64,000 nucleotides of DNA from positions 62,001-126,000 of the forward strand of contig NZ_JAGMUK010000216.1 of assembly GCF_019049245.1 (NCBI RefSeq), in the 5' to 3' direction. This document shows positions 24,724-34,930 of this stretch, piece after piece. The position numbers and the translations under genes are program-made. Source of the DNA: Streptomyces sp. AC555_RSS877 (GTDB lineage Bacteria > Actinomycetota > Actinomycetes > Streptomycetales > Streptomycetaceae). The notes beneath the pieces are model-generated. The model was given only the letters and a program-made list of their open reading frames with translations. It had not been told where the DNA came from and searched no databases. How positions within the stretch are numbered: position 1 is the first letter of the stretch; the number at the start of each line of letters is the position of its first letter.

Positions 24724-25770
24724 ATGATCCAGTTCGACGCGGTCCACAAGCGCTTCCCCAACGGCACGACAGCAGTCCACGACCTCACCCTCGACATGCC
24801 GGAAGGCGGCGTGACCGTCCTCGTCGGATCCTCCGGTTGCGGCAAGACGACCACCCTGCGGATGATCAACCGGATGGTCGAACCGACCTCCGGCACCATC
24901 CGCGTCGGCGGCAAGGACGTCACCCGGCAGGACGCGGCCGAACTGCGCCGCTCCATCGGGTACGTCATCCAGCAGTCGGGCCTCTTCCCGCACCGCACGG
25001 TGCTCGACAACATCGCGACCGTGCCGCTGCTGCTCGGCCACGGCCGCCGCAGGGCACGGGCCCGGGCGGCCGGACTCCTCGAGACCGTCGGCCTCACCGC
25101 CGAGGCCGGCCGTCGCTACCCGCACCAGCTCTCCGGCGGCCAGCAGCAGCGCGTCGGTGTCGCCCGGGCGCTCGCCGCCGACCCGCCGGTGCTGCTCATG
25201 GACGAGCCGTTCGGCGCGGTCGACCCGGTGGTGCGCACCCAGCTCCAGGACGAACTGCTCAGGCTCCAGAAGGAGCTGAACAAGACCATCGTCTTCGTCA
25301 CGCACGACATCGACGAGGCGGTACGGCTCGGCGACCAGATCGCGATCTTCCGCACCGGCGGCCACCTGGTGCAGTGCGCCACCCCCTCCGAGCTCCTGGC
25401 CCGCCCGGCCGACGACTTCGTCGCCGACTTCCTCGGCGCCGAGCGCGGCCTCAAGCTGCTGTCGCTCAAGACCCTCACGAACGTCCCGCAGGGCCCGGCA
25501 CCGGAGGGCGGCCCCTGGACCCTCGTCGTCGACGAGACGAGCAGGCCACTGCACTGGGCGTCGAAGGACGCCGAGATCCCCGTACGGCCGCTCAAGGACG
25601 ACGACTCCCTGCTCGCGGCGCTCAACGAGTCCGTCGCCTCCCCCGGCGGCCTGATCGCCCGGGTCGACGCGCACGGCGTCCTCACCGGCGTCTCGTCCCG
25701 CGACGACATCCACACCCACGCCGGCCAGGCCCACACCGAGGCCCGCGCGGAGACGGGTGCGGCCGCGTGA
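24724..25770 (+). CDS. Osmoprotectant (betaine/choline-type) ABC transporter ATP-binding protein
   Basis: A 348-residue ATPase of the ProV/OpuCA type. Walker A VGSSGCGKTT, Q-loop IGYVIQQSGLFPH, signature LSGGQQQRVGVARAL, Walker B LLMDEPFGAVDP and switch VFVTHDIDEAVRLGDQIA are all intact. The last 90 residues are a CBS-like regulatory extension, as in OpuCA. It is the first of four genes; the stop overlaps the permease start by GTGA. It energises uptake of quaternary-amine compatible solutes across the cytoplasmic membrane. Confidence 0.94.
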   Translation: MIQFDAVHKRFPNGTTAVHDLTLDMPEGGVTVLVGSSGCGKTTTLRMINRMVEPTSGTIRVGGKDVTRQDAAELRRSIGYVIQQSGLFPHRTVLDNIATVPLLLGHGRRRARARAAGLLETVGLTAEAGRRYPHQLSGGQQQRVGVARALAADPPVLLMDEPFGAVDPVVRTQLQDELLRLQKELNKTIVFVTHDIDEAVRLGDQIAIFRTGGHLVQCATPSELLARPADDFVADFLGAERGLKLLSLKTLTNVPQGPAPEGGPWTLVVDETSRPLHWASKDAEIPVRPLKDDDSLLAALNESVASPGGLIARVDAHGVLTGVSSRDDIHTHAGQAHTEARAETGAAA

Positions 25771-26408
25771 CCATCGACTGGTCGTGGATATCCGGCCACA
25801 CCGACGACCTCACCACCCTCACGGTCTCCCACCTCCGGGCGGCCCTGAGCGCGGTCTTCTTCGGCCTGCTGATCTCGCTCCCGCTCGCGGTGGTCGCCCA
25901 CCGGGTCCGCTTCCTGCGCGGGTTCCTGCTCGGCGCGTCGAACGTCCTGTTCACCATCCCGTCGATCGCGGTCTTCGTGCTGCTGCTGCCGGTCAGCGGC
26001 CTCACCCGCACCACGACCGTGATCGGCCTGACGGTCTACACCCTGGTCGTCCTGCTCCGGAACACCGTCGAGGGCCTCGACTCGGTGCCCGCGAGGACGA
26101 AGGAGGCCGCGAAGGCGATGGGCACGCGCCCCCTGCGCACGCTCCTCACCGTCGAGCTCCCGCTCGCGCTCCCCGTGATCATGGCGGGCGTCCGGATCGC
26201 GACGGTCATGTCGATCTCCCTGGTCTCCGTCGCGACCTACATCGGCGACGGCGGCCTCGGCCAGCTGTTCACCGACGGCTTCCAGCGCAACTACCCGACC
26301 CCGGTGATCGTGGGAGTGGTCCTCACCCTCCTCCTCGCCGTCGTAGCGGACGCCCTGCTGGTCGCCCTCCAGTACGTCCTCACCCCGTGGAAGAGGCGGC
26401 GAGCCTGA
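25767..26408 (+). CDS. Osmoprotectant ABC transporter permease 1
   Basis: A 213-residue inner-membrane permease of the OpuCB/YehW type, with five to six hydrophobic helices. The BPD_transp_1 signature is EAAKAMGTRPLRTLLTVELPLALPVIMAG (EAA loop contacting the ATPase; shown here as motif region, residues about 110-138). The GTG start overlaps the ATPase stop. It pairs with the next gene to form the heterodimeric channel. Confidence 0.93.
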   Translation: MTIDWSWISGHTDDLTTLTVSHLRAALSAVFFGLLISLPLAVVAHRVRFLRGFLLGASNVLFTIPSIAVFVLLLPVSGLTRTTTVIGLTVYTLVVLLRNTVEGLDSVPARTKEAAKAMGTRPLRTLLTVELPLALPVIMAGVRIATVMSISLVSVATYIGDGGLGQLFTDGFQRNYPTPVIVGVVLTLLLAVVADALLVALQYVLTPWKRRRA

Positions 26409-26409
26409 G

Positions 26410-27081
26410 ATGTACGAACTCTTCTCCGACCTCGGCGGCTGGCTGACCAGCGGCGCCCAGTGGTCCGGCTCGGACGGCATCGGCCACCGCCTCGCCGAAC
26501 ACCTCCAGTACTCGCTCCTGGCCACCCTCATCGCGACCGTCATCGGCCTCCCGCTGGGCCTGCTGATCGGCCACACCGGCCGCGGCGCGTTCCTCGCCAT
26601 CAACCTCGCGTCCTTCGGCCGCGCCCTGCCGACCGTGGGCCTGGTCGTCCTGGTCTTCCTGGCCGGCGGTCTGTCGATGCTGCCCGTGTACGTCGCCCTG
26701 GTCGCCCTGGCGGTCCCGGCGATCGTCACCAACACCTACGCCGGGATGACCGCCGTCGACCCGGACGTGAAGGACGCGGCGCGGGGCCAGGGCATGCGCG
26801 GCCACCAGGTCCTGCTCCAGGTGGAGTTCCCGCTCGCCCTGCCCCTGATCATGACGGGCCTGCGCCTGGCCCTCATCCAGGTGGTGGCCACGGCCACGAT
26901 CGCCGCGTACGTCTCCTTCGGCGGCCTGGGCCGCTACGTCTTCGACGGCCTCGCCCAGCGCGACCTCGTGCAGGTGCTCGGCGGCGCGGTGCTGGTAGCC
27001 GCGGTGGCCGTCGCCCTGGACCTCTGCCTCGCCGGCCTCCAGCGCTTCCTCTTCCGCCACCGCACCCACCGCACCGCCTAG
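26410..27081 (+). CDS. Osmoprotectant ABC transporter permease 2
   Basis: A 223-residue permease with about six transmembrane segments. The EAA-loop equivalent is KDAARGQGMRGHQVLLQVEF. Similar proteins are OpuCD/YehY. It starts one base after permease 1 ends, so translation is tightly coupled. It forms the translocation pore with permease 1. Confidence 0.93.
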   Translation: MYELFSDLGGWLTSGAQWSGSDGIGHRLAEHLQYSLLATLIATVIGLPLGLLIGHTGRGAFLAINLASFGRALPTVGLVVLVFLAGGLSMLPVYVALVALAVPAIVTNTYAGMTAVDPDVKDAARGQGMRGHQVLLQVEFPLALPLIMTGLRLALIQVVATATIAAYVSFGGLGRYVFDGLAQRDLVQVLGGAVLVAAVAVALDLCLAGLQRFLFRHRTHRTA

Positions 27082-27091
27082 GGAACCCCGA

Positions 27092-28030
27092 ATGAATCGT
27101 CGTACGCTCCTCGGCGGCCTGTTCGCGGCCGCCTCCGTCCCCGCCCTCTCCTCCTGCGCGAGCGGCATCACGTCCCTCGACAGCCAGGGCTCCACCTCCG
27201 GTGGCAGCGGCTCCAGCAAGGGCGGAATCACCATCGGCACCGCCAACTTCACCGAGAACCAGGTGCTCGGATACCTGTACGCCGCCGTACTGCAGGCGGC
27301 CGGCGTGAAGACCACCGTCCGCCCCAACCTCGGCACCCGCGAGATCCTCATCCCCGCCCTCAAGGGCGGCGACATCGACCTCCTCCCCGAGTACCAGGGC
27401 GCCCTCCTGCACTACCTCGCCCCGAAGGCGACCGCGACCGAGGAGGGCGAGATGCAGAACGCCCTCGCCATCGCCCTGCCCGCCGGCCTCCAGGTGCTGC
27501 CGTACGGCATGGCCGAGGACTCGGACGCCTTCGCCGTCACCCAGGAGACCGCCAAGAAGTACGGCCTGACCTCCCTCGCCGACCTCAGGAAGCAGAACGG
27601 CAAGCTGGTCATCGGCGCCGCGCCCGAGGTCAAGAAGCGCGAGGTCGGCGTGATCGGCCTGAAGGACGTGTACGGGGTGGAGTTCAAGGAGTTCAAGTCC
27701 CTCGACTCCTCCGGCCCGCTGGTCAAGGGAGCCCTGAAGAAGGGCGACGTGGACGTGGCGAACCTCTTCACCACGGACACCGACATCGTGGCCAACGACT
27801 GGGTCGTGCTGACCGACCCGAGGAACCTCATCCCCGGCCAGCACATCGTCCCCCTCATCGCCGACCGCAAGGCCGACTCCACGGTCCGCAAGGCCCTCGC
27901 CGAGCTCGGCAACATCCTGACCACAAAAGACCTCACCGAGCTCAACCGCCAGGTCGACAAGGACAAGAAGGACCCCGAGGACGTGGCGAACGCGTACGCC
28001 GAGCAACACGGCCTGACGCGGAAGGCCTGA
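27092..28030 (+). CDS. Osmoprotectant ABC transporter substrate-binding lipoprotein
   Basis: A 312-residue OpuAC/OsmF-type binding protein. An N-terminal RR (NRRTLLGGLFAAASVP) suggests Tat export, and the lipobox is LSSC at about residue 22. The mature domain opens with ITIGTANFTENQVLGYLYA and contains KGGDIDLLPEYQGALLHYL, both typical of the QAT family. It starts 10 bases after permease 2. It captures a quaternary amine outside the membrane. The exact ligand (betaine, choline, carnitine) is not readable. Confidence 0.94.
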   Translation: MNRRTLLGGLFAAASVPALSSCASGITSLDSQGSTSGGSGSSKGGITIGTANFTENQVLGYLYAAVLQAAGVKTTVRPNLGTREILIPALKGGDIDLLPEYQGALLHYLAPKATATEEGEMQNALAIALPAGLQVLPYGMAEDSDAFAVTQETAKKYGLTSLADLRKQNGKLVIGAAPEVKKREVGVIGLKDVYGVEFKEFKSLDSSGPLVKGALKKGDVDVANLFTTDTDIVANDWVVLTDPRNLIPGQHIVPLIADRKADSTVRKALAELGNILTTKDLTELNRQVDKDKKDPEDVANAYAEQHGLTRKA

Positions 28031-28098
28031 GCACCCCCCACCGAACCGGGGGGATAACCCCAGTGCGGCAGCCGTTCCGGCTCCTTACCGTGGATCGC

Positions 28099-28536
28099 AT
28101 GACCGGAATGGACGCGCAGGACACGGAACTCAAGAAGGAACTCGACGCCACCCTGCAGGCGCGCAGGGAACTGGGCGTGGAGTACGAGTCCGCGCTGGTC
28201 GACTCGTTCCTGGAGAAGGTCGACCAGCGGATCGACGGCGCCGTGGAGCGGCGGGTGCGCCGGCAGATGGCCGAGCAGCAGATGGTGGTGGCCCGGGGTT
28301 CGCGGTCGCCGAAGCCGACCGACTCCTGGGGCGAGCGCTTCGGCTTCGGCCTCGTCTCGCTGGTGCTGGCGATCCCGCTGTCCGCGATCGGCGGCGGCGT
28401 CGCCCACCTGCCGGGTCTGATCGTCGCCTGGATCGGCATCGTCGGGGTGAACGCCGTCCAGGCCGCCCGCGCCAACCCGGGCCTGTTCCGCCCCCGCAGG
28501 CGCGGATCGTCCCAGGACAGCGACTGGGAGGAGTGA
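28099..28536 (+). CDS. Small membrane protein with coiled-coil N-terminus
   Basis: About 145 residues. A charged helical N-terminal half (DTELKKELDATLQARRELGV through AVERRVRRQMAEQQM) is probably a coiled coil. Two closely spaced hydrophobic segments follow (LVSLVLAIPLSAIGGGVAHL and LIVAWIGIVGVNAVQA), then a short basic tail. The start is uncertain: ATGs at 28099 or 28108, or a GTG at 28063 behind GGGGGATAA. The function is unknown. I recognise the type as a conserved actinobacterial membrane protein only. Confidence 0.75.
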   Translation: MTGMDAQDTELKKELDATLQARRELGVEYESALVDSFLEKVDQRIDGAVERRVRRQMAEQQMVVARGSRSPKPTDSWGERFGFGLVSLVLAIPLSAIGGGVAHLPGLIVAWIGIVGVNAVQAARANPGLFRPRRRGSSQDSDWEE

Positions 28537-28551
28537 CCGAGCGGCCAGGGT

Positions 28552-29313
28552 TCAGGCCTGCCGGGTGGGCAGCACCATGATCTGCCGCAGGTTGACCCGC
28601 CGCGGCCGGCTCGCCGCGTAGGCCACCACATCCGCGACCTCCTCGGACGCCAGCCCGCCCAGCGTGTCGAACATCCCGTCCAGCTGCCCGGACAGCTCCG
28701 CGTTGTCGATGTGGGTCTTCAGCTCGGTGTCCGTCAGCCCCGGCTCGACGTTGGTGACCCGGACGTCACGCGGCCCGAACTCGGTGCGCAGCGACTGGGA
28801 GAGGTGGGTCAGCGCGGCCTTGGTGGCGCAGTACACCGCGTAGTGGGGGAACGAGAGGTGCGCGCCGACGGACGAGATGTTCACCAGGTCCGCGGTACGG
28901 CCCTCCGCGGCCGTCGCCACCAGGTCGCCGGTGAAGGCGCGGACGACCCTGAGGACGCCGGTGACGTTCGTGTCGAGCATCCGCTGCCACTCGTCGATGC
29001 GGCCCGCCTCGATCGGGTTGGGCAGCATGACGCCGGCGGAGTTGACGACCAGGTCGACAGGCCCGTACGCCTCGTGGATCCGGGCCGCGGCCGCCTCCAC
29101 CGACGCGTCGTCGGTGACGTCCGCGACCACGGCCAGCGCCTGTCCCCCGTCGGCCCGGATCTTCTCCGCGACCGCCTCCAGCCGCTCCGAGCGCCGGGCG
29201 AGCAGCGCGACCCGCGCCCCCTGCCCGGCCAGCAGCACGGCGACCGCCTCGCCGATCCCGCTGGCGGCACCGGTGACGACGGCGGTACGTCCGGCCAGGT
29301 TCTCGTACGACAT
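28552..29313 (-). CDS. Short-chain dehydrogenase/reductase
   Basis: A 253-residue classical SDR. The cofactor motif is TGAASGIG (residues 15-22), with VVADVTD and NSAGVM at the expected positions. The catalytic set is Ser in NISSVG, YAVYCATK (Tyr, Lys), and an Asn near MLDTNVTG. The motif ALLARRSERL after beta-2 suggests NADP(H) preference. It is divergent from an XRE regulator, a frequent pairing for this SDR type, which suggests local regulation. The substrate is unknown. Confidence 0.92.
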   Translation of the reverse strand: MSYENLAGRTAVVTGAASGIGEAVAVLLAGQGARVALLARRSERLEAVAEKIRADGGQALAVVADVTDDASVEAAAARIHEAYGPVDLVVNSAGVMLPNPIEAGRIDEWQRMLDTNVTGVLRVVRAFTGDLVATAAEGRTADLVNISSVGAHLSFPHYAVYCATKAALTHLSQSLRTEFGPRDVRVTNVEPGLTDTELKTHIDNAELSGQLDGMFDTLGGLASEEVADVVAYAASRPRRVNLRQIMVLPTRQA

Positions 29314-29461
29314 GAAGGACTCCTCGGGTGTTCACTCGCCTCCGGTCCGTCCGGCGACGACACCCACACTCGTCCGCCCCGCCCGGGCCACCCAGGGATG
29401 AGCTTGTCCTGGGTCTGCCAGTACCAGGCTCCCGGTCCCGCCCTCGCCTAGGCTCGCCCCC

Positions 29462-30292
29462 ATGGACGGCGAACTCGGAGACTTCCTGCGCTCACGTCGG
29501 GCCCGCATCCAGCCCGAGGAGGTGGGGCTGCCCTCGTACGGGCGCCGCCGGGTCCCGGGACTGCGTCGCGAGGAGGTGGCGCAACTGGCCGGAGTGAGCG
29601 TCGACTACTACATCCGGCTGGAACAGGGGCGGGGGCCGTCCGTGTCGGACGCCGTCCTGGACGCGATCGCGCGCGTCCTGCACATGGACGAGACGGAGCA
29701 CGCCTACCTGCGTACGGTGGCCCGGCCGTCCCGGACCAGAAGCCGCCGCCCCGCGGCGCCCCGCGTCCGCCCCGGCGTCCAGCTGATCCTGGACGGCATG
29801 GAACGGGTCCCGGCGTTCGTCGTCGGCCGCCGCCTGGACGTCCTCGCCTGGAACGCCCTCGCCGACGCCCTGAGCGGCTTCGGTCTGATGACGGCCGGCG
29901 AGCGCAACGTCGCCCGTCAGGTCTTCCTCGATCCCGCCGCCCGCGACCTGTTCCCGGACTGGTCCGCGGTGGCCGCGCAGACCGTCGCCCAGCTGCATCT
30001 GAACGCCGGCCACCACCCCGACGAGCCCGGGATGGCCGCCCTGATCGGTGAGCTCTCCCTCAAGAGCGAGGACTTCCGCCGGCTGTGGGCGGACCACGAG
30101 ATCAGGGAGTGCCGGTTCGGGGTGAAACGCGTCCGCCACCCGGTGGCGGGCCTGCTCACCCTTCCGTACGAGACGCTCACGGTTCCGGCGGACCCGGAGC
30201 AGACGATCGTCGTCTACACGCCGGAACCCGGTTCGGAGACGGCGGAGCGGCTGGCACTGCTGGGAAGTTGGTCGACCAGTCAGGCCCGCTGA
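29462..30292 (+). CDS. XRE regulator with MmyB-like ligand-binding domain
   Basis: A 276-residue protein. The N-terminal helix-turn-helix (residues 5-75) contains RRVPGLRREEVAQLAGVSVD and YYIRLEQGRGPSVS. A MmyB-like PAS domain of about 170 residues follows (LDVLAWNALADALSGF, LNAGHHPDEPGMAALIGELS). This family often regulates the divergent SDR gene and responds to a small ligand. The ATG is placed 148 bases from the SDR start, leaving room for overlapping promoters. Confidence 0.92.
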   Translation: MDGELGDFLRSRRARIQPEEVGLPSYGRRRVPGLRREEVAQLAGVSVDYYIRLEQGRGPSVSDAVLDAIARVLHMDETEHAYLRTVARPSRTRSRRPAAPRVRPGVQLILDGMERVPAFVVGRRLDVLAWNALADALSGFGLMTAGERNVARQVFLDPAARDLFPDWSAVAAQTVAQLHLNAGHHPDEPGMAALIGELSLKSEDFRRLWADHEIRECRFGVKRVRHPVAGLLTLPYETLTVPADPEQTIVVYTPEPGSETAERLALLGSWSTSQAR

Positions 30293-30704
30293 GGAAAACT
30301 CACTGAGGAACCCGCTGAAGAAGACCCGCGAAAAAGCTATGCGCGGGGACCGCCGCACCCCCGTTGCCGGGGGGCGGGACGACGGCGGTCCCCGCGAGGG
30401 ACGCGGGCCGGGTCAGGGCCAGACTCCGCGTCCTGGGCGTCTGTGGAGGTCCGGGAGCCGCTCCGGAGGTCCGTGACGCCGTTTTCGGTGTCGGCCGGGG
30501 CGGGGAGCCGCTCCCGCCCTGCCGACAACCACTAATGTGCCGGACCCGTGTTAAGCGTGTGCTGCGTGGACGTGACGCCCTCGTACCACTTCTGCGAAGT
30601 CCGAACTTCGGCCGGCGAACCGCAAGTCCGCCCTGGACACCCGCAGTTCACCGGGCGTTTCCGCCCGGGCCCCGCCCGGCGGATCCCGCCGTGAACGCGG
30701 GGTC
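30293..30704. other. Intergenic region with one long hairpin
   Basis: This 412-base region lies between two convergent genes. It holds the 14-bp hairpin at 30342-30396. The remainder gives no supportable gene, although long GC-driven frames cross it. Confidence 0.6.
30342..30396. terminator. Long GC hairpin between convergent genes
   Basis: Perfect 14-bp arms CGCGGGGACCGCCG (30342-30355) and CGGCGGTCCCCGCG (30383-30396), with a 27-base loop that itself contains C-rich and G-rich runs (CACCCCCG, CGGGGGGCGGG) able to pair. It is suited to terminating the XRE gene and possibly read-through from cystathionine beta-synthase. Confidence 0.75.
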
Positions 30705-32093
<1,389 letters not shown>

Positions 32094-32253
32094 CGTTGTC
32101 TCCGGATGCTTGCAAAAAAGTGGTCCTGTTTGGTTCCGCCAGCCTATGGCCTCCCAGGGATCCGTGACGGTCGTTCACTCCCCGTTGAGATTGGGCGACC
32201 GTCCGTACGGGGCAAGGAGTGGATGTACGGACACAAGGAGGTGGCGGCGACGC

Positions 32254-33276
32254 ATGACGAGCATGTCGAGGGCGAGGGTGGCCCGGCGGATCGCGGCCGG
32301 CGCCGCGTATGGCGGCGGTGGGATCGGTCTGGTCGGCGCGGCGGCCATGGGCCTGGTGCTGGCGGAGGTGCAGCTGGCCAAGCGCCAGGTGGGCAACGGG
32401 ACGGCGCCGCACGTCCCACAGGCGGAGGGCCGGTACGGCAGTTCCTACACCGCCCCCGGAGAACCGCCCCTGCGCCTGGTGATGCTGGGCGACTCCACGG
32501 CCGCCGGCCAGGGAGTCCGCCGCAGCGGCCAGACGCCGGGCGCGCTGCTGGCGTCGGGGCTCGCGGCGGTGGCCGAACGACCGGTGGTACTGCGTAACGT
32601 CGCCCTTCCCGGGGCGACCTCCGACGACCTGGACCGCCAGGTGGCGCTGGTCCTGGCGGACCCGGCCCGGATCCCGGACATCTGCGTGATCATGATCGGC
32701 GCGAACGACGTGACTACCCGGATGCCGCCGACCCGTTCGGTACGCCATCTGGCGTCGGCGGTACGACGGCTGCGCACGGCCGGCGCGGAGGTGGTGGTCG
32801 GCACCTGTCCCGACCTGGGCACGATCGCTCCCGTGCAGCAGCCGCTACGCTGGCTGGCCCGCCGGGCGTCCCGGCAACTGGCGGCCGCCCAGACGATCGG
32901 CGCGGTCGAGCAGGGCGGCCGTACCGTCTCGCTCGGCGACCTGCTGGGTCCCGAGTTCGCGGCGAATCCGCGTGAGCTGTTCGGCCCGGACAACTACCAC
33001 CCCTCGGCGGAGGGCTACGCCACCGCGGCGATGGCCGTCCTGCCGACGGTGTGCGCCGCGCTGGGCCTGTGGCCGGCCGAGGAGGAGCGTCCGGACGCCT
33101 CCCGCCGCGAGGGTTTCCTGCCGGTCGCGCGCGCGGCCGCCGAGGCGGCGTCGGAGCCGGGCACGGAGGTCGCGGCCGCGATGCCGACCGGGCCGAAGGG
33201 GCCGTGGGCACTGCTCAAGCGGCGCCGTAGGCGGCGGGTCGCGGCAGTCGAACCGGAGACCCAAGCAAGCGCTTAG
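32254..33276 (+). CDS. SGNH/GDSL hydrolase, membrane-anchored
   Basis: A 340-residue esterase-like protein. An N-terminal signal/anchor (residues 10-45, rich in Ala/Gly) precedes an SGNH domain. Block I is MLGDSTAAGQG with the nucleophile Ser, block III is IMIGANDVTTR (Gly-Asn), and block V is DNYHPSAEGYA with catalytic Asp and His. The C-terminal 80 residues are basic and Ala/Pro-rich, ending in a run of Arg. The ATG at 32254 follows AAGGAGG. It is divergent from cystathionine beta-synthase. The ester substrate is unknown; action outside the membrane is likely. Confidence 0.9.
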   Translation: MTSMSRARVARRIAAGAAYGGGGIGLVGAAAMGLVLAEVQLAKRQVGNGTAPHVPQAEGRYGSSYTAPGEPPLRLVMLGDSTAAGQGVRRSGQTPGALLASGLAAVAERPVVLRNVALPGATSDDLDRQVALVLADPARIPDICVIMIGANDVTTRMPPTRSVRHLASAVRRLRTAGAEVVVGTCPDLGTIAPVQQPLRWLARRASRQLAAAQTIGAVEQGGRTVSLGDLLGPEFAANPRELFGPDNYHPSAEGYATAAMAVLPTVCAALGLWPAEEERPDASRREGFLPVARAAAEAASEPGTEVAAAMPTGPKGPWALLKRRRRRRVAAVEPETQASA

Positions 33277-33284
33277 TAAATTGC

Positions 33285-33320
33285 GGTCAGGGTCACACTG
33301 CTCTAAGCGTGACCCTGACC
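33285..33320 (+). terminator. Hairpin after the SGNH hydrolase gene
   Basis: Perfect 12-bp arms GGTCAGGGTCAC and GTGACCCTGACC with a 12-base loop start 8 bases after the stop codon. A probable terminator. Confidence 0.8.
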
Positions 33321-33435
33321 ATACGTACGGGTAACTTCCCACACAGCCCTGCACAACCCTCGTACGCCCACCCCTCGCCCGACCACCGCCCCTCAACGAG
33401 GCGCTGCGCGCCGCCCCTTCTTGACTGGAGCCGTC

Positions 33436-34656
33436 ATGCCCGAAGCCGTGATCGTCTCGACCGCCCGCTCCCCCATCGGCCGCGCTTTCAAGGGCTCCCT
33501 GAAGGACCTGCGCCCCGACGACCTGACCGCCACGATCATCCAGGCCGCCCTGGCCAAGGTCCCCGAGCTGGACCCGAGGGACATCGACGATCTGATGCTC
33601 GGCTGCGGCCTGCCCGGCGGCGAGCAGGGCAACAACCTGGGCCGCATCGTCGCCGTACAGATGGGGATGGACCACCTCCCCGGCTGCACGGTCACCCGCT
33701 ACTGCTCCTCCTCGCTGCAGACGAGCCGCATGGCCCTGCACGCCATCAAGGCCGGCGAGGGCGACGTGTTCATCTCGGCCGGTGTCGAGATGGTCTCCCG
33801 CTTCGTGAAGGGCAACTCCGACAGCCTTCCCGACACGCACAACCCCTTCTTCGCCGAGGCCGAGGCCCGCACCGAGGCCATCGCGCAGCAGGAGGGCACC
33901 ACCTGGCACGACCCGCGCGAGGACGGTCTCGTCCCGGACGCGTACATCGCGATGGGGCAGACCGCCGAGAACCTGGCCCGCATGAAGGGCGTCACCCGCC
34001 AGGACATGGACGAGTTCGGCGTCCGCTCGCAGAACCTCGCCGAGGAAGCCATCAAGAACGGCTTCTGGGAGCGCGAGATCACCCCGGTGACCCTCCCCGA
34101 CGGCTCGGTCGTCTCCAAGGACGACGGCCCGCGTGCCGGCGTCACCCTGGAGGGCGTCCAGGGCCTCAAGCCGGTCTTCCGCCCCGACGGCATGGTCACC
34201 GCCGCCAACTGCTGCCCGCTGAACGACGGCGCCGCCGCCCTCGTCATCATGAGCGACACCAAGGCCCGCGAGCTCGGCCTGACCCCGCTCGCCCGCATCG
34301 TGTCGACCGGCGTCTCCGGCCTCTCCCCCGAGATCATGGGCCTCGGCCCGGTGGATGCGTCCCAGCAGGCGCTGCGCCGCGCCGGTCTCGGCATCGGCGA
34401 CATCGACCTGGTCGAGATCAACGAGGCGTTCGCCGCGCAGGTGATCCCCTCCTACCGCGACCTCGGTATCGACCCGGAGAAGCTGAACGTCAACGGCGGC
34501 GCCATCGCGGTCGGCCACCCCTTCGGCATGACCGGCGCCCGCATCACCGGCACGCTCATCAACTCCCTCCAGTTCCACGACAAGCAGTTCGGCCTGGAGA
34601 CGATGTGCGTCGGCGGCGGCCAGGGCATGGCGATGGTCATCGAGCGCCTGAGCTGA
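33436..34656 (+). CDS. Acetyl-CoA C-acyltransferase (thiolase)
   Basis: A 406-residue thiolase. The nucleophilic Cys is in VTRYCSSSLQTSRMA. The C-terminal signatures NEAFAAQVIP, NGGAIAVGHPFGMTGARI (base His) and CVGGGQGMAMVIE (second Cys) are complete. It transfers acyl groups to and from CoA, in beta-oxidation (FadA-like) or in acetoacetyl-CoA formation. The internal length suits the FadA2-type acyltransferases. ATG 33436 follows TGGAG; a GTG-like upstream in-frame start at 33421 is less likely. It is monocistronic, with a hairpin at each end. Confidence 0.94.
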   Translation: MPEAVIVSTARSPIGRAFKGSLKDLRPDDLTATIIQAALAKVPELDPRDIDDLMLGCGLPGGEQGNNLGRIVAVQMGMDHLPGCTVTRYCSSSLQTSRMALHAIKAGEGDVFISAGVEMVSRFVKGNSDSLPDTHNPFFAEAEARTEAIAQQEGTTWHDPREDGLVPDAYIAMGQTAENLARMKGVTRQDMDEFGVRSQNLAEEAIKNGFWEREITPVTLPDGSVVSKDDGPRAGVTLEGVQGLKPVFRPDGMVTAANCCPLNDGAAALVIMSDTKARELGLTPLARIVSTGVSGLSPEIMGLGPVDASQQALRRAGLGIGDIDLVEINEAFAAQVIPSYRDLGIDPEKLNVNGGAIAVGHPFGMTGARITGTLINSLQFHDKQFGLETMCVGGGQGMAMVIERLS

Positions 34657-34697
34657 CCAACCTGCCGTAGTCGCACGGGGACCCACCGTCACCGTCA

Positions 34698-34732
34698 GGC
34701 CCAGAACCCTTGAACCGCCAGGGTTCTGGGCC
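34698..34732 (+). terminator. Hairpin after the thiolase gene
   Basis: Perfect 13-bp arms GGCCCAGAACCCT and AGGGTTCTGGGCC separated by 9 bases, 41 bases past the stop. A clear terminator. Confidence 0.85.
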
Positions 34733-34930
34733 GATTTGTGATCCAATCTCCCTCAGGATGTGACCTATCTCCCTTCCGAGAGGGAGGTGCGCAGGTCAGA
34801 GCTACTTCACCCCCGAACAACAGCCCCAAAATCATGTCCGTTTCGTGACGTTACGCACTGACAGCGGGTTAGTCCGCCCTTCAAGCTGATGTAGGAAGTC
34901 GGGGGTCGACTTTGAACCGGGAGTACGTCA